A stretch of 64,000 nt of DNA from Streptomyces gardneri (GCF_006539185.1 NZ_BJMN01000013.1:1-64000); one strand, 5' to 3'; counted from the stretch's first letter, positions 16,010 to 24,381 are shown. Made by a program: numbers and translations. Notes: generated by a model from the sequence alone, not told the origin.

Positions 16010-16930
16010 ATGGCGAAGCACTTGGGCGCGAAGCCCCGCATCGGACTCCTCGGCACCGGCCCCTGGGCCGGCCGCACGCACGCGCCCGCGCTCGCCGGGC
16101 ACCCCGGCGTCGAGTTCAGCGGGGTGTGGGGCAGACGCGCGGAAGCGGCGGAGGAGCTCGCCGCCGCGTCCGGCACGCGCGCGTACGAGGACGTGGACGC
16201 CCTCTTCGCGGCCAGCGACGCCGTGGCCTTCGCACTCCCGCCGGACGTCCAGGCCCCCTTGGCGGTGCGGGCGGCACGGGCCGGCTGCCACGTCCTGCTC
16301 GACAAGCCGGTCGCCACGACGGTGGCGGCGGCCCGGGAGGTGGCCGAGGCCGCCGAGGAGGCCGGGGTCGCCTCGGTGGTCTTCTGCACGCTGCGCTTCG
16401 CTGAGACCACGGCCCGCTGGATCGAGGAGCGGAAGGCGGCCGGCGGCTGGTTCCTGGGCGAGGCGCACTGGCTGGGCTCGCTCTACGGGGCGGGCTCCAC
16501 CAGCGTGTATGCGGACTCCCCGTGGCGGCGGGAGAAGGGCGGGCTGTGGGACGTCGGCCCGCACGTCCTCTCGGTCTATCTGCCGGTCCTCGGCGACGTC
16601 ACCGCGATCACGGCTGCGGCGGGCCCGGAGGACACCCACCACCTGGTCCTGCGCCACAGCTCGGGCGCGAGCAGCACGGCCACGCTGACGCTGAGCGCCC
16701 CACCGGAGGCGGCGGAGGTGACGCTCTCCCTGCACGGCGCCGCCGGCCGGGCCGAACTGCCCCGCTGGGGAGGAGCGGTGGAAGCCTTCGGCACCGCCGT
16801 GGACGCCCTGCTCACGGTGGCCCGCACCGGCGAGCCGCACCCGTGCGACGCCCGGTTCGGGCTGCGCCTGACCGAGATCCTGACGGAGGCGGAGCGGCTC
16901 GCCGCTCAGAGCGCGGCGGCCAAGGCCTGA
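16010..16930 (+). CDS. Gfo/Idh/MocA family oxidoreductase
   Basis: A 306-residue NAD(P)-dependent sugar or polyol dehydrogenase-like protein. The N-terminal Rossmann motif is RIGLLGTGPWAGRTHAPAL, LLDKPVATTV near residue 97 contains the family's catalytic-site EKP-type lysine, and GGLWDVGPHVLSVYLPV near residue 180 is the family's GGG/H substrate region. It is a single gene divergent from the vWA-like gene, and its 3' end overlaps the convergent MocR gene by 25 bases. The substrate is unknown. Confidence 0.88.
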   Translation: MAKHLGAKPRIGLLGTGPWAGRTHAPALAGHPGVEFSGVWGRRAEAAEELAAASGTRAYEDVDALFAASDAVAFALPPDVQAPLAVRAARAGCHVLLDKPVATTVAAAREVAEAAEEAGVASVVFCTLRFAETTARWIEERKAAGGWFLGEAHWLGSLYGAGSTSVYADSPWRREKGGLWDVGPHVLSVYLPVLGDVTAITAAAGPEDTHHLVLRHSSGASSTATLTLSAPPEAAEVTLSLHGAAGRAELPRWGGAVEAFGTAVDALLTVARTGEPHPCDARFGLRLTEILTEAERLAAQSAAAKA

Positions 16931-18366
16931 CACAGCGCGTCCAGGGCGGCCGGGTACAGCCGGTCCGGCGGGGTGGCGTAGCCGACGACGAGACCGTCGG
17001 GGAGGGCCGGGCCCAGCGCCTCCGGGTGCCGGTAGTCGGCGAGGCCCTCCACGGCGACCCCGTGCCGGGCCGCGGCGGCGACGGCCGACCGCTCCGTGCC
17101 CGGGGGCAGTTCCACGAGTGCGTGCAGTCCGGCGGCGAGGCCGGTCACCCGGACCCGCGGCACGCGCTCCGCGAGCACCGCGGCCAGCCGGTCGCGCCGC
17201 ACACGATGGTGCTGGCGCATGCGCCGGACGTGCCGGTCGTAGGCGCCGGAGTCGACGAACTCCGCGAGCGTGAGCTGCTCCGTCGCCGACGTGTGCGGCT
17301 CGCGCAGGCCCTTCGCCTCGACGACCCCGTCCACGAGGGCCTCCGGCAGACACATCCAGCCGATCCGCAGTGCGGGGGAGAGGCTCTTGCTGACGGAGCC
17401 GAGGAGGACGGTCCGGTCGGGGTCGAGGCTCTGGACGGCGCCCACCGGCCGCCGGTCGTAGCGGAACTCGCCGTCGTAGTCGTCCTCCACGACGAGCCCG
17501 CCGGACCGCCGCGCCCACTCCAGGACGCCGGCGCGGCGCTCGGGGTGGAGCGGCCCGCCGGTGGGGAACTGATGGGCGGGGGTGAGCAGGACGGTGCCCG
17601 CCTCCGGAGGGATCTCCGCGATGCGCGCCCCGTCCTCGTCGACGGCCAGCGGCAGCGTGTGGATGCCCGCCTCGCCCAGCAGCCCCTGGTGGTAGGGGAG
17701 TCCGTAGGCCTCGACGGCCCAGGGCCGGGGAGGCGCCTTGCGGGCGGCCGTCTGGCGGGCGGGCTTCTCGCGGGCGTGCGTCGCCAGGGGGACGCGCGCG
17801 AGGAGCCGCAGGGCGTGCGCAGTGCCGGAGCAGACCACGATCCGGTCCGGGGTGGTCCGTACGCCCCGGACCCGCGCGAGGTAGGCGGCGAGGGCCCGGC
17901 GCAGTTCGATCCGGCCGCGCGGGTCCCCGACGCCGAAGGCCTCGTGGGGCGCGGCGGTCAGCGCCCGCCGGGCGGCCGCCAGCCAGGCAGCGCGCGGGAA
18001 GGCGCCGGGGTCGGGCTTGCCCTGGACGAGGTCGTACGGGAGCGCCGCCGGCGCCGCGGGCCGTGCCGGTCCGGGGGCGGGGGCGAGCACCCGCTCGGCG
18101 ACCCGGGTCCCGGAGCCCTGGCGGGAGGTCAGCCAGCCCTCGGCGACCAGCTCGGCGTAGGCGTCGGCGACGGTGTTCCGGGCGATCCCGAGGTCGGCGG
18201 CGAGCGACCGGTAGGGCGGCAGCAGCGTCCCGGGCGCAAGGCGTCCGCCGCGGACGGCCTCGCGCAGGGCCTCGGCGAGCACGGCCCGCCGGCTGCCGCT
18301 CGCACCGAGCTCCAGATGCAGATCGACGCCGGGCCCGCCGGGCCCCGCGTCCACCGTCCCGCTCAC
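16906..18366 (-). CDS. MocR-type PLP-dependent transcriptional regulator
   Basis: A 486-residue fusion of a GntR winged helix (about residues 20-95: LPPYRSLAADLGIARNTV) with a type-I aminotransferase fold. The PLP lysine is in LGSVSKSLSPALRIGW, and DDYDGEFRYDRRPVGAVQSLD is a family signature. Members such as PdxR and GabR regulate vitamin B6 or amine metabolism. GTG 18366 is used because GGAGG lies seven bases upstream; ATG 18402 falls in a tandem repeat. It lies 52 bases downstream of the ArsC-like gene on the same strand and probably shares its transcript. The effector is unknown. Confidence 0.9.
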   Translation of the reverse strand: MSGTVDAGPGGPGVDLHLELGASGSRRAVLAEALREAVRGGRLAPGTLLPPYRSLAADLGIARNTVADAYAELVAEGWLTSRQGSGTRVAERVLAPAPGPARPAAPAALPYDLVQGKPDPGAFPRAAWLAAARRALTAAPHEAFGVGDPRGRIELRRALAAYLARVRGVRTTPDRIVVCSGTAHALRLLARVPLATHAREKPARQTAARKAPPRPWAVEAYGLPYHQGLLGEAGIHTLPLAVDEDGARIAEIPPEAGTVLLTPAHQFPTGGPLHPERRAGVLEWARRSGGLVVEDDYDGEFRYDRRPVGAVQSLDPDRTVLLGSVSKSLSPALRIGWMCLPEALVDGVVEAKGLREPHTSATEQLTLAEFVDSGAYDRHVRRMRQHHRVRRDRLAAVLAERVPRVRVTGLAAGLHALVELPPGTERSAVAAAARHGVAVEGLADYRHPEALGPALPDGLVVGYATPPDRLYPAALDALCQALAAAL

Positions 18367-18388
18367 CGCACGTCCTCCAGGCTCCCCT

Positions 18389-18428
18389 TCACTCGGCTTC
18401 ACTCGGCTTCACTCGGCTTCACCCGGCG
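18389..18428. repeat. Four tandem 10-bp units
   Basis: TTCACTCGGC is repeated three times exactly and once as TTCACCCGGC. The fourth unit contains the stop codon of the ArsC-like gene (18419-18421). The other copies lie between it and the MocR start. Confidence 0.85.
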
Positions 18429-18787
18429 GGGCGGGACAGGGCGTCCCGCACGGCCTCCTCCGACCGGGCCACGACGGCCGTGCCGTCCTCCGCCGTGATG
18501 ATCGGCCGCTGGATCAGCTTGGGGTGCCCGGCGAGCGCCTCGATCCACCGGTCCCGGTTCGCCTCGTCCCGGGGCCACTCCTTCACCCCGAGCTCCTTGG
18601 CGACGGCCTCCTGCGTCCGCGTGATGTCCCACGGTTCGAGCCCGAGCCGGTCGAGCACCTGCCGGATCTCCGCGGGCGAGGGCACGTCCTCCAGGTAGCG
18701 CCGGACGGTGTAGTCGGCGCCCTCCGCGTCGAGCAGGGTGAGGGCGCTGCGGCACTTGGAACAGGCGGGATTGATCCAGATCTCCAT
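18419..18787 (-). CDS. ArsC/Spx-family reductase-like protein
   Basis: A 122-residue thioredoxin-fold protein of the ArsC/Spx family. It starts MEIWINPACSKCRSAL, so it has a CxxC pair at Cys9 and Cys12, the position of the arsenate reductase nucleophile. The family feature KxxxQRPI is seen as PKLIQRPIITAEDG near residue 90, including the conserved Arg. ArsC uses glutathione in proteobacteria; the actinobacterial partner of this type is unclear. No ars transporter or ArsR is next to it. The MocR gene follows on the same strand. Confidence 0.85.
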   Translation of the reverse strand: MEIWINPACSKCRSALTLLDAEGADYTVRRYLEDVPSPAEIRQVLDRLGLEPWDITRTQEAVAKELGVKEWPRDEANRDRWIEALAGHPKLIQRPIITAEDGTAVVARSEEAVRDALSRPAG

Positions 18788-18851
18788 GCCCCACACGGTA
18801 CCCCCCAGACGGCCCTCCACCACCCCCCAAACCCTGCCTGGCCAGGGGCGA

Positions 18852-18879
18852 TTGTCAGTGGGGGCCTCTAAAATAGGGG
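18852..18879 (+). promoter_or_regulatory. Candidate promoter for small conserved gene
   Basis: TTGTCA (18852-18857) and TAGGGG (18874-18879) are spaced by 16 bases, 57 bases before the ATG at 18937. The -10 is a poor match, so this is tentative. Confidence 0.35.
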
Positions 18880-18936
18880 GTGAAGGTGAGGGTCCCGGGG
18901 AGGGCCCGCACCCCATCGTTCGCCAGGAGGTAGCCC

Positions 18937-19212
18937 ATGGCTCTGGCCGTGATCCGGACGCCGTCCCTCGAACCCTGGAAGCCGCTCCAGCGGAAGCCGC
19001 TTCCCGCGGGCCGCCCCCGCGAGTGGTACGTGACGCACAACCGCCGCCTGAAGGCCATGCGTCTCGCGATCGCCCTCCTCGACGCCGGCGTCTACGTCCC
19101 GTCGAAGGCCACGAACGCGACGATACGCACGACGGCCGCCGACATCGGCATCCACCCGCCCTCCGACACCACCTGCCGCATGGTCCGCGCCCTGATCCGC
19201 TACGGCCGCTGA
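18937..19212 (+). CDS. Small conserved actinobacterial protein, unknown function
   Basis: A 91-residue basic protein. Residues 30-91 (EWYVTHNRRLKAMRLAIALLDAGVY, then IHPPSDTTCRMVRALI) look like a compact helical domain, possibly DNA-binding by charge. I do not recognise a named family. The reading frame is supported by codon pattern, by AGGAGG nine bases before the ATG, and by a strong terminator ten bases after the stop. It is divergent from the ArsC-like gene. Confidence 0.75.
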   Translation: MALAVIRTPSLEPWKPLQRKPLPAGRPREWYVTHNRRLKAMRLAIALLDAGVYVPSKATNATIRTTAADIGIHPPSDTTCRMVRALIRYGR

Positions 19213-19221
19213 CACCGGAGG

Positions 19222-19256
19222 GGCGCTGCCCGGCACCGAGAGTGCCGGGCAGCGCC
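19222..19256. terminator. Bidirectional terminator between 18937 gene and P450
   Basis: A perfect 15-bp stem (19222-19236 with 19242-19256) with a CGAGA loop, placed between two convergent stops (19212 and 19275). It probably serves both transcripts. Confidence 0.85.
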
Positions 19257-19274
19257 ACCCGTGGGCGTGCGGGG

Positions 19275-20471
19275 CTACCAGGCCGCCGGCAGCCGCTCGG
19301 GGAGCCGCTTCATGAAGTTGGTGCGCCACACCAACTGCTCGACCGGCACCGCGAGCCGCAGCCCCGGCAGCCGGTCGAGGAGCGTCTCCAGAGCGATCTC
19401 GGCGTGCCGCTTGCCGAGCGCCGTCGCCGGGCAGTAGTGCCGCCCGCCGCCGAAGGAGAGGTGCTCGGCGGCGTTCTCCCGGTCCGGCCGGAAGACCAGC
19501 GGGTCCGGGAAGTGCTCCGGATCGTGGTTCGCGGCCTCCACCAGCACCAGGACCAGTTCACCGGCCCGCACGTCGACCTCGCCGAGCCGCACGTCCTCCA
19601 GGGCCAGCCGCGGCAGCCCGTCGCCGATCGACAGGTTCACCCGCAGCAGTTCGTCCATCGCCCCGGCGACCCCGCCCGGGCCGGCGGCGGTCAGCGCCTC
19701 CCGCACGTCCGGCCGGGTCAGCACCGACACGAGCGCCATCGCCAGGAACCCGGCGGTGGAGATCACCCCGGCCCCGAACAGCGTCACGCCCACCGTCGCC
19801 AGCATCTCGTCCGTCAGATGCGCGTACTCGGGATCCTCGCGCAGCGCCGCGAGCTCCGCCATCAGCCCGCCCGTCGCCGGATCGTCGAGGCGCTCCGTCA
19901 TGTAGGCGATGTCCCGGTCCCAGTGGAGCCGGGCCGCCTCGATCTCGTGCGGCGCGTTCATGAAGGCCACGTCCAGACTGCGCAGCAGCCGCGCTCCGTC
20001 CTCCTCCGGGATGCCCAGCATCCGGCAGTGCAGCCCCGCCGAGTACGGATCGGCGTAGGCGCTCCGCAGATCCCCGGGCGCCCCCTCGGCGACCAGCGCG
20101 TCCACCAGGGACCCGGCCCGCGCCCGCAGCCACTCCTCCAGGCCGGGGGCCTTCGGGTTGATGGCCTTCATGACGGCCTTGCGCAGCCCGGCCCCGGTGA
20201 TGTTGCCCATGTTGTTCACCACGTGCGGCGGGATCGTCAGCGCGTACTGCCGCGGCGCTCCCGGTGCCGAGGTGTCCTTCAGGCTGAACCTCGGGTCCTC
20301 CAGGACGTGCCGGCACAGCTCGTAGGAGGAGACCAGCCAGGCCTCGGCCCCGGCGATCGTGCGGACCTTCCGGACCGGCTCGGCGCGCAGCGCCTCGATC
20401 TCGGCGGGCAGCCGGGTCCCGTCCCAGTCGAAGGGGAACGCGGGCAGTTCGTTCGTCATGACCGCGGTCAT
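19275..20471 (-). CDS. Cytochrome P450, CYP121 (mycocyclosin synthase)-like
   Basis: A 398-residue P450. From memory it aligns end to end with M. tuberculosis CYP121: IRKVRTITGAEAWLVSSY-like text at residues 35-52, VVNNMGNITGAGLRKAVMK near 85-103, NWDRDI-like HWDRDIAYM near 185, the I-helix GAGVIST with Ser in the oxygen-activating position, and haem-Cys loop GGGRHYCPATALG near 340. CYP121 couples the two tyrosine rings of cyclo(Tyr-Tyr). Near the C terminus WRTNFMKRLPERLP has Met and Lys where CYP121 has Gln385 and Arg386. AAGGAG lies seven bases before the ATG. That ATG overlaps the stop of the cyclodipeptide synthase by four bases, so the two act in one pathway. Confidence 0.93.
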   Translation of the reverse strand: MTAVMTNELPAFPFDWDGTRLPAEIEALRAEPVRKVRTIAGAEAWLVSSYELCRHVLEDPRFSLKDTSAPGAPRQYALTIPPHVVNNMGNITGAGLRKAVMKAINPKAPGLEEWLRARAGSLVDALVAEGAPGDLRSAYADPYSAGLHCRMLGIPEEDGARLLRSLDVAFMNAPHEIEAARLHWDRDIAYMTERLDDPATGGLMAELAALREDPEYAHLTDEMLATVGVTLFGAGVISTAGFLAMALVSVLTRPDVREALTAAGPGGVAGAMDELLRVNLSIGDGLPRLALEDVRLGEVDVRAGELVLVLVEAANHDPEHFPDPLVFRPDRENAAEHLSFGGGRHYCPATALGKRHAEIALETLLDRLPGLRLAVPVEQLVWRTNFMKRLPERLPAAW

Positions 20472-21196
20472 CGTGAATCTCCTTCGACAGGCGTGAGGAT
20501 GCCGTGCCCCTGGTTGCGGGAGGCACGCAGCCCGGTGCCCCGGGCGTAGAGCAGATCGGCGAGGGGCAGGGCCTGGTGGTAGCAGTTGAGCGAGGAGGGC
20601 ACCCCGAGGATCGCGGGGGTGTCCAGGAACAGCGGCACTTCGGCGCTGATGTACGCCCGGCACACCTCCTTCTGGAGCCTGCTCGCCTCCTGCCCCGGCG
20701 CCAGCTTCCCGGCCAGGAAGATCCCGGTGAGCGCGTCGCAGGTCTCCCGTACCACCGGATCCTCGTCGACGGCCGCCACGACCTGGCGGTGCAGCTCCTG
20801 GTACGCGGGCAGGGCCTGGAACTCCGACATCCCGCGGGCCCGTACGCGTACCCCCGTGGGGTCGGCCTCGGCCGCGGCCGCCCCGACCTTCGCCCGCACC
20901 CCCCGCAGGTTCTTGACGGCCTTCCGCCGCGCCTCGTCGGCCCCGTACCCCAGCGACTCGTACATGTCGGCGACATGCAGATCGGTGTAGACGAGATCGA
21001 CCTGATCGAAGTGGTCCAAGCCCCAGCGCGTCAGCTCGCGCAGCCGCTGGGCGGTGAAATAACTGTTTCCCGGAGAGACGCCGATGACCACGTGCGCGCC
21101 TTCGTCGGCGATGACGCGGCAGTGATCGGTGTACGGCTGGAGTTTGAGCGTCTCTGCAGGGGCGAATGCCGCCTGAGTCACGTAGGCAGTCCTCAT
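20468..21196 (-). CDS. tRNA-dependent cyclodipeptide synthase (Rv2275-like)
   Basis: A 242-residue cyclodipeptide synthase, which joins two aminoacyl-tRNA amino acids into a diketopiperazine. The acyl-accepting Ser is in VVIGVSPGNSYF near residue 40, with Asn three residues later. DLVYTD, EARRKAVKN and RARGMSEFQ follow. SSLNCYHQALPLADLLYARGTG near 205 gives the Tyr-His pair, so it is of the NYH subfamily. The text is very close to what I remember of Rv2275, which makes cyclo(Tyr-Tyr). The ATG at 21196 gives the usual length; a GTG at 21256 is an alternative, and neither has a strong ribosome site. It is the first gene of a two-gene operon with the CYP121-like P450. Confidence 0.93.
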   Translation of the reverse strand: MRTAYVTQAAFAPAETLKLQPYTDHCRVIADEGAHVVIGVSPGNSYFTAQRLRELTRWGLDHFDQVDLVYTDLHVADMYESLGYGADEARRKAVKNLRGVRAKVGAAAAEADPTGVRVRARGMSEFQALPAYQELHRQVVAAVDEDPVVRETCDALTGIFLAGKLAPGQEASRLQKEVCRAYISAEVPLFLDTPAILGVPSSLNCYHQALPLADLLYARGTGLRASRNQGHGILTPVEGDSR

Positions 21197-21355
21197 CGCG
21201 CCAGCTAGTCCCAGCGGAGCCCCGTGCTCCGGGTGTGGCGGCAGCGACGACGTCACGCTATCGATCAGTCGCGGAGCGTGAACAGACCTACTCGTAGGTA
21301 CGTACGAAAGTTCGTCACCTGTTCCCCGTTTCGTGATCTTGGCCGGAAAACGGCG

Positions 21356-21392
21356 GAGGCCCGCCGCCCCTCGAAAGGGGACGACGGGCCTC
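21356..21392. terminator. glnA terminator
   Basis: A two-part hairpin: outer arms GAGGCCCG (21356-21363) and CGGGCCTC (21385-21392), inner arms CCCCT/AGGGG with a CGAA loop. It lies 28 bases past the glnA stop. Confidence 0.75.
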
Positions 21393-21419
21393 GTGAGAAC
21401 CTCGCTCGCGCGGTACGGC

Positions 21420-22844
21420 CTAGAGGTCGAAGTAGAGCTCGAACTCGTGCGGGTGCGGGCGCAGCTGGATCGGGGCGATCTCGTGGGTGCGCTTGTAGTC
21501 GATCCAGGTCTCGATCAGGTCGGACGTGAAGACGCCACCGGCCTGCAGGTACTCGTTGTCGTCCTCGAGGGCGTGGAGCACGGCCTCCAGGTTGGTCGGG
21601 ACCTGCTGGACGTTCGCGTGCTCCTCGGGAGCGAGCTCGTACAGGTCCTTGTCGATCGGCTCCGCGGGCTCGATCTTGTTCTTGATGCCGTCGAGGCCCG
21701 CGAGGAGCAGCGCCGAGAAGGCGAGGTACGGGTTCGAGGACGGGTCCGGCGCGCGGAACTCGACGCGCTTGGCCTTCGGGTTCGAGCCCGTGATCGGGAT
21801 GCGCATGGCGGCGGAGCGGTTGCGCTGCGAGTACACCATGTTGACCGGGGCCTCGAAGCCCGGGACCAGGCGGTGGTACGAGTTCACCGTCGGGTTGGTG
21901 AAGGCGAGCAGCGACGGGGCGTGCTTGAGGATGCCGCCGATGTAGTAGCGGGCGGTGTCCGAGAGGCCCGCGTAGCCCGTCTCGTCGTAGAACAGCGGGT
22001 CGCCGTTGGCCCACAGCGACTGGTGGACGTGCATGCCCGAGCCGTTGTCGCCGAAGATCGGCTTCGGCATGAAGGTCGCGGTCTTGCCGTTGCGCCAGGC
22101 GACGTTCTTGATGATGTACTTGAACAGCATCAGGTCGTCGGCCGAGGCGAGCAGCGTGTTGAACTTGTAGTTGATCTCGGCCTGGCCGGCGGTGCCGACC
22201 TCGTGGTGCTGGCGCTCGACCTGGAGGCCGACGTTCTCCAGCTCCAGGGACATCTCCGAGCGCAGGTCGGCGAAGTGGTCGACCGGCGGGGCCGGGAAGT
22301 AGCCGCCCTTGTAGCGGACCTTGTAGCCGCGGTTGTTCTCCTCCGAACCGGTGTTCCAGGCGCCGGCCTCGGAGTCGATGTGGTAGAAGCCCTGGTTCGC
22401 CGAGGTCTCGAAGCGCACCGAGTCGAAGACGTAGAACTCCGCCTCGGGGCCGAAGTACGCGGTGTCGGCGATGCCGGTGGAGGCGAGGTACGCCTCGGCC
22501 TTCTTCGCGATGTTCCGCGGGTCGCGGCTGTAGGCCTCGCCCGTGATCGGGTCGTGGATGAAGAAGTTGATGTTCAGCGTCTTGTCGCGGCGGAAGGGGT
22601 CCACGCGGGCCGTCGACAGGTCGGCGCGGAGCGCCATGTCGGACTCGTGGATCGCCTGGAAGCCGCGGATCGACGAGCCGTCGAAGGCGAGCTCCTCCGC
22701 CGGGTCGAAGGCCGTCGCCGGGATCGTGAAGTGCTGCATCACGCCCGGAAGGTCGCAGAACCGGACGTCGACCATCTTGACGTCGTTGTCCTTGATGAAC
22801 TTCTTGACCTCGTCGGCGTTCTGGAACCCGTGCTTCTCGGACAT
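21420..22844 (-). CDS. glnA: Glutamine synthetase type I
   Basis: A 474-residue dodecameric GSI-beta enzyme that makes glutamine from glutamate and ammonia. Visible motifs are [10 protein letters not shown] near residue 50, the metal site [12 protein letters not shown] near residue 130, the ATP region [13 protein letters not shown] near residue 265, [10 protein letters not shown] near 370, and [11 protein letters not shown] near 400, which holds the tyrosine adenylylated by GlnE in this class. GGAGGAG lies five bases before ATG 22844. A canonical four-half-site GlnR box lies about 100 bases upstream, so nitrogen control by GlnR is very likely. It is divergent from the RDD-protein gene. Confidence 0.98.
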   Translation of the reverse strand: MSEKHGFQNADEVKKFIKDNDVKMVDVRFCDLPGVMQHFTIPATAFDPAEELAFDGSSIRGFQAIHESDMALRADLSTARVDPFRRDKTLNINFFIHDPITGEAYSRDPRNIAKKAEAYLASTGIADTAYFGPEAEFYVFDSVRFETSANQGFYHIDSEAGAWNTGSEENNRGYKVRYKGGYFPAPPVDHFADLRSEMSLELENVGLQVERQHHEVGTAGQAEINYKFNTLLASADDLMLFKYIIKNVAWRNGKTATFMPKPIFGDNGSGMHVHQSLWANGDPLFYDETGYAGLSDTARYYIGGILKHAPSLLAFTNPTVNSYHRLVPGFEAPVNMVYSQRNRSAAMRIPITGSNPKAKRVEFRAPDPSSNPYLAFSALLLAGLDGIKNKIEPAEPIDKDLYELAPEEHANVQQVPTNLEAVLHALEDDNEYLQAGGVFTSDLIETWIDYKRTHEIAPIQLRPHPHEFELYFDL

Positions 22845-22943
22845 CCAACTCCTCCTACTCCCGGCCCGGGGAGGGGCGGGGTTGCAGCTCGGTCGTGCGG
22901 CCAGTGCGGTGGCACACGCTGGACCCGACCATAGGCAGACGGG

Positions 22944-22981
22944 ATTTCTCAAGCATGACCCATTTGTTTCGTCGAAGTTAA
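22944..22981 (-). promoter_or_regulatory. GlnR box of glnA
   Basis: On the minus strand the half-sites TTAAC, GAAAC, GTCAT and GAAAT are each separated by six bases. This is an almost exact match to the GlnR consensus gTnAc-n6-GaAAc repeated twice. It lies 100-137 bases upstream of the glnA start. Confidence 0.85.
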
Positions 22982-23065
22982 CCGGAGCGGGTGTGCGGCG
23001 CGCTGTGGCGCGCGTACGCCGACCCGGACGGAAGTGATCGAAAACGGGCGCAGTACCGTGGTCGG

Positions 23066-23533
23066 GTGGACAACAGGCAAGCACTCGGATCGTGGCTCTC
23101 CGGCCCCCGTGCCGCGGCGGAGCAAGCAGGCGTGGACTTCGGATACCGGGGGCAGCAGCTGGGACTCCCCGAGGAGGGACCCGGCTCGATCGCCCGCCCG
23201 GGCCGCCGGCTCGGCGCCCTCGCAGTCGACTGGGCCCTGTGTCTTCTGATCGCATACGGATTGATCACCGACAGCTACAGCCAGGCGACCAGCAACTGGG
23301 CGCTCGGTCTCCTGCTCGTCCTGAGCGTGCTGACCGTCGGCACCATCGGCTCGACGCCCGGCAAGCGCCTCTTCGGCCTGGTGGTCGTCTCGGCGAACGG
23401 CGGCCGGCTGAGCCTCTGGCGCGTCGTCGTCCGCTCCGTGCTCGTCTGCCTCGCCGTCCCGGCCCTGATCTGGGACCGCGACGGCCGCGGCCTCCACGAC
23501 CGCCTCTCCGGCGCCGTCCAGGTCCGTATCTGA
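23066..23533 (+). CDS. RDD family membrane protein
   Basis: A 155-residue protein with two or three membrane segments and the RDD domain from about residue 50: [24 protein letters not shown] has the conserved Arg and Asp, and [14 protein letters not shown] and [18 protein letters not shown] finish the domain. The GTG at 23066 fits the codon pattern, and the gene lies divergent from glnA. The role of RDD proteins is not settled; some act as sodium or compatible-solute transport components. The gene order glnA-RDD-DUF4191 is conserved in streptomycetes as far as I recall. Confidence 0.88.
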   Translation: MDNRQALGSWLSGPRAAAEQAGVDFGYRGQQLGLPEEGPGSIARPGRRLGALAVDWALCLLIAYGLITDSYSQATSNWALGLLLVLSVLTVGTIGSTPGKRLFGLVVVSANGGRLSLWRVVVRSVLVCLAVPALIWDRDGRGLHDRLSGAVQVRI

Positions 23534-23593
23534 CCTGTCCGACCTGTCTGCCCCGGCCGACCGCCGACAGGACCCGGCCGACCGCCGACAGCG

Positions 23594-23629
23594 AGAAGGC
23601 CCCGGACCGTGTGGTCCGGGGCCCTTCTT
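23594..23629. terminator. Bidirectional terminator between RDD and DUF4191 genes
   Basis: The stem GGCCCCGGACC/GGTCCGGGGCC extends through AGAAG/CTTCT with one bulge, around a GTGT loop. It lies between the convergent stops at 23533 and 23667. Confidence 0.8.
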
Positions 23630-23666
23630 CTCGTGTTCGGTCGGGCGCGTCAGCGCGTCGTTCCGC

Positions 23667-24371
23667 TCAGCGCATCTTTCCGCCGCGCGGCATCTTCATG
23701 CCCTTGGGCATCGGGCCCTTCGGCAGCGGCATGTTGCTCATCAGGTCGCCCATCGCCCGCAGCCGGTCGTTGGCCGCGGTGACCTGCGGGCCGGTGAGCA
23801 CGCGGGGCAGCTTGAGCATGGTCGTGCGCAGCTTCTTCAGCTCCACCTGGCCCTCGCCGTCGCCGACGATGAGGTCGTGCACCGGCACGTCCACCACGAC
23901 GCGGCTCATCCGCTTCTTCTCGGCCGCCAGCAGAGTCTTCACCCGGTTCGGGTTGCCCTCCGCCACCAGCACGATGCCCGCCCGGCCGACCGCGCGGTGC
24001 ACGACGTCCTGGCTGCGGTTCATCGCGACCGCGGGGGTCGTCGTCCAGCCGCGCCCGACGTTCTGCAGCACCGCCGCGGCCGCGCCCGGCTGGCCCTCCA
24101 TCTGCCCGAAGGCCGCGCGCTCGGCACGCCGCCCGAAGACGATGGCCGCCGCCAGGAGCGCCAGGACGAAGCCCAGGATGCCCAGATAGACCGGATGACC
24201 GATGAGGAAGCCGATCGCGAGGAGGACACCGAGTACGACGATGCCCACGCCTGCGACGACAAGTCCGACCTTAGGGTCGGCCTTCCGGGTCATCTTGTAC
24301 GTGAGGGCGATCTGCTTGAGCCGCCCCTGGTTCGCAGCGTCAGCGCTGCCCGTGTTTGCCTTCCTCGCCAT
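23667..24371 (-). CDS. DUF4191 domain membrane protein
   Basis: A 234-residue protein of the actinobacterial DUF4191 family. The N terminus (LKQIALTYKMTRKADPKVG) precedes two membrane helices at about residues 38-58 and 62-82. A soluble domain follows with GWTTTPAVAMNRSQDVVHRAVGRAGIVLVAEG. The tail is Met/Pro/Lys-rich (PKGPMPKGMKMPRGGKMR). Function is unknown. Its usual position next to lipA in actinobacteria hints at an envelope or lipoylation-linked role, but that is inference. Confidence 0.9.
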   Translation of the reverse strand: MARKANTGSADAANQGRLKQIALTYKMTRKADPKVGLVVAGVGIVVLGVLLAIGFLIGHPVYLGILGFVLALLAAAIVFGRRAERAAFGQMEGQPGAAAAVLQNVGRGWTTTPAVAMNRSQDVVHRAVGRAGIVLVAEGNPNRVKTLLAAEKKRMSRVVVDVPVHDLIVGDGEGQVELKKLRTTMLKLPRVLTGPQVTAANDRLRAMGDLMSNMPLPKGPMPKGMKMPRGGKMR

Positions 24372-24381
24372 GTCCTGAAGT

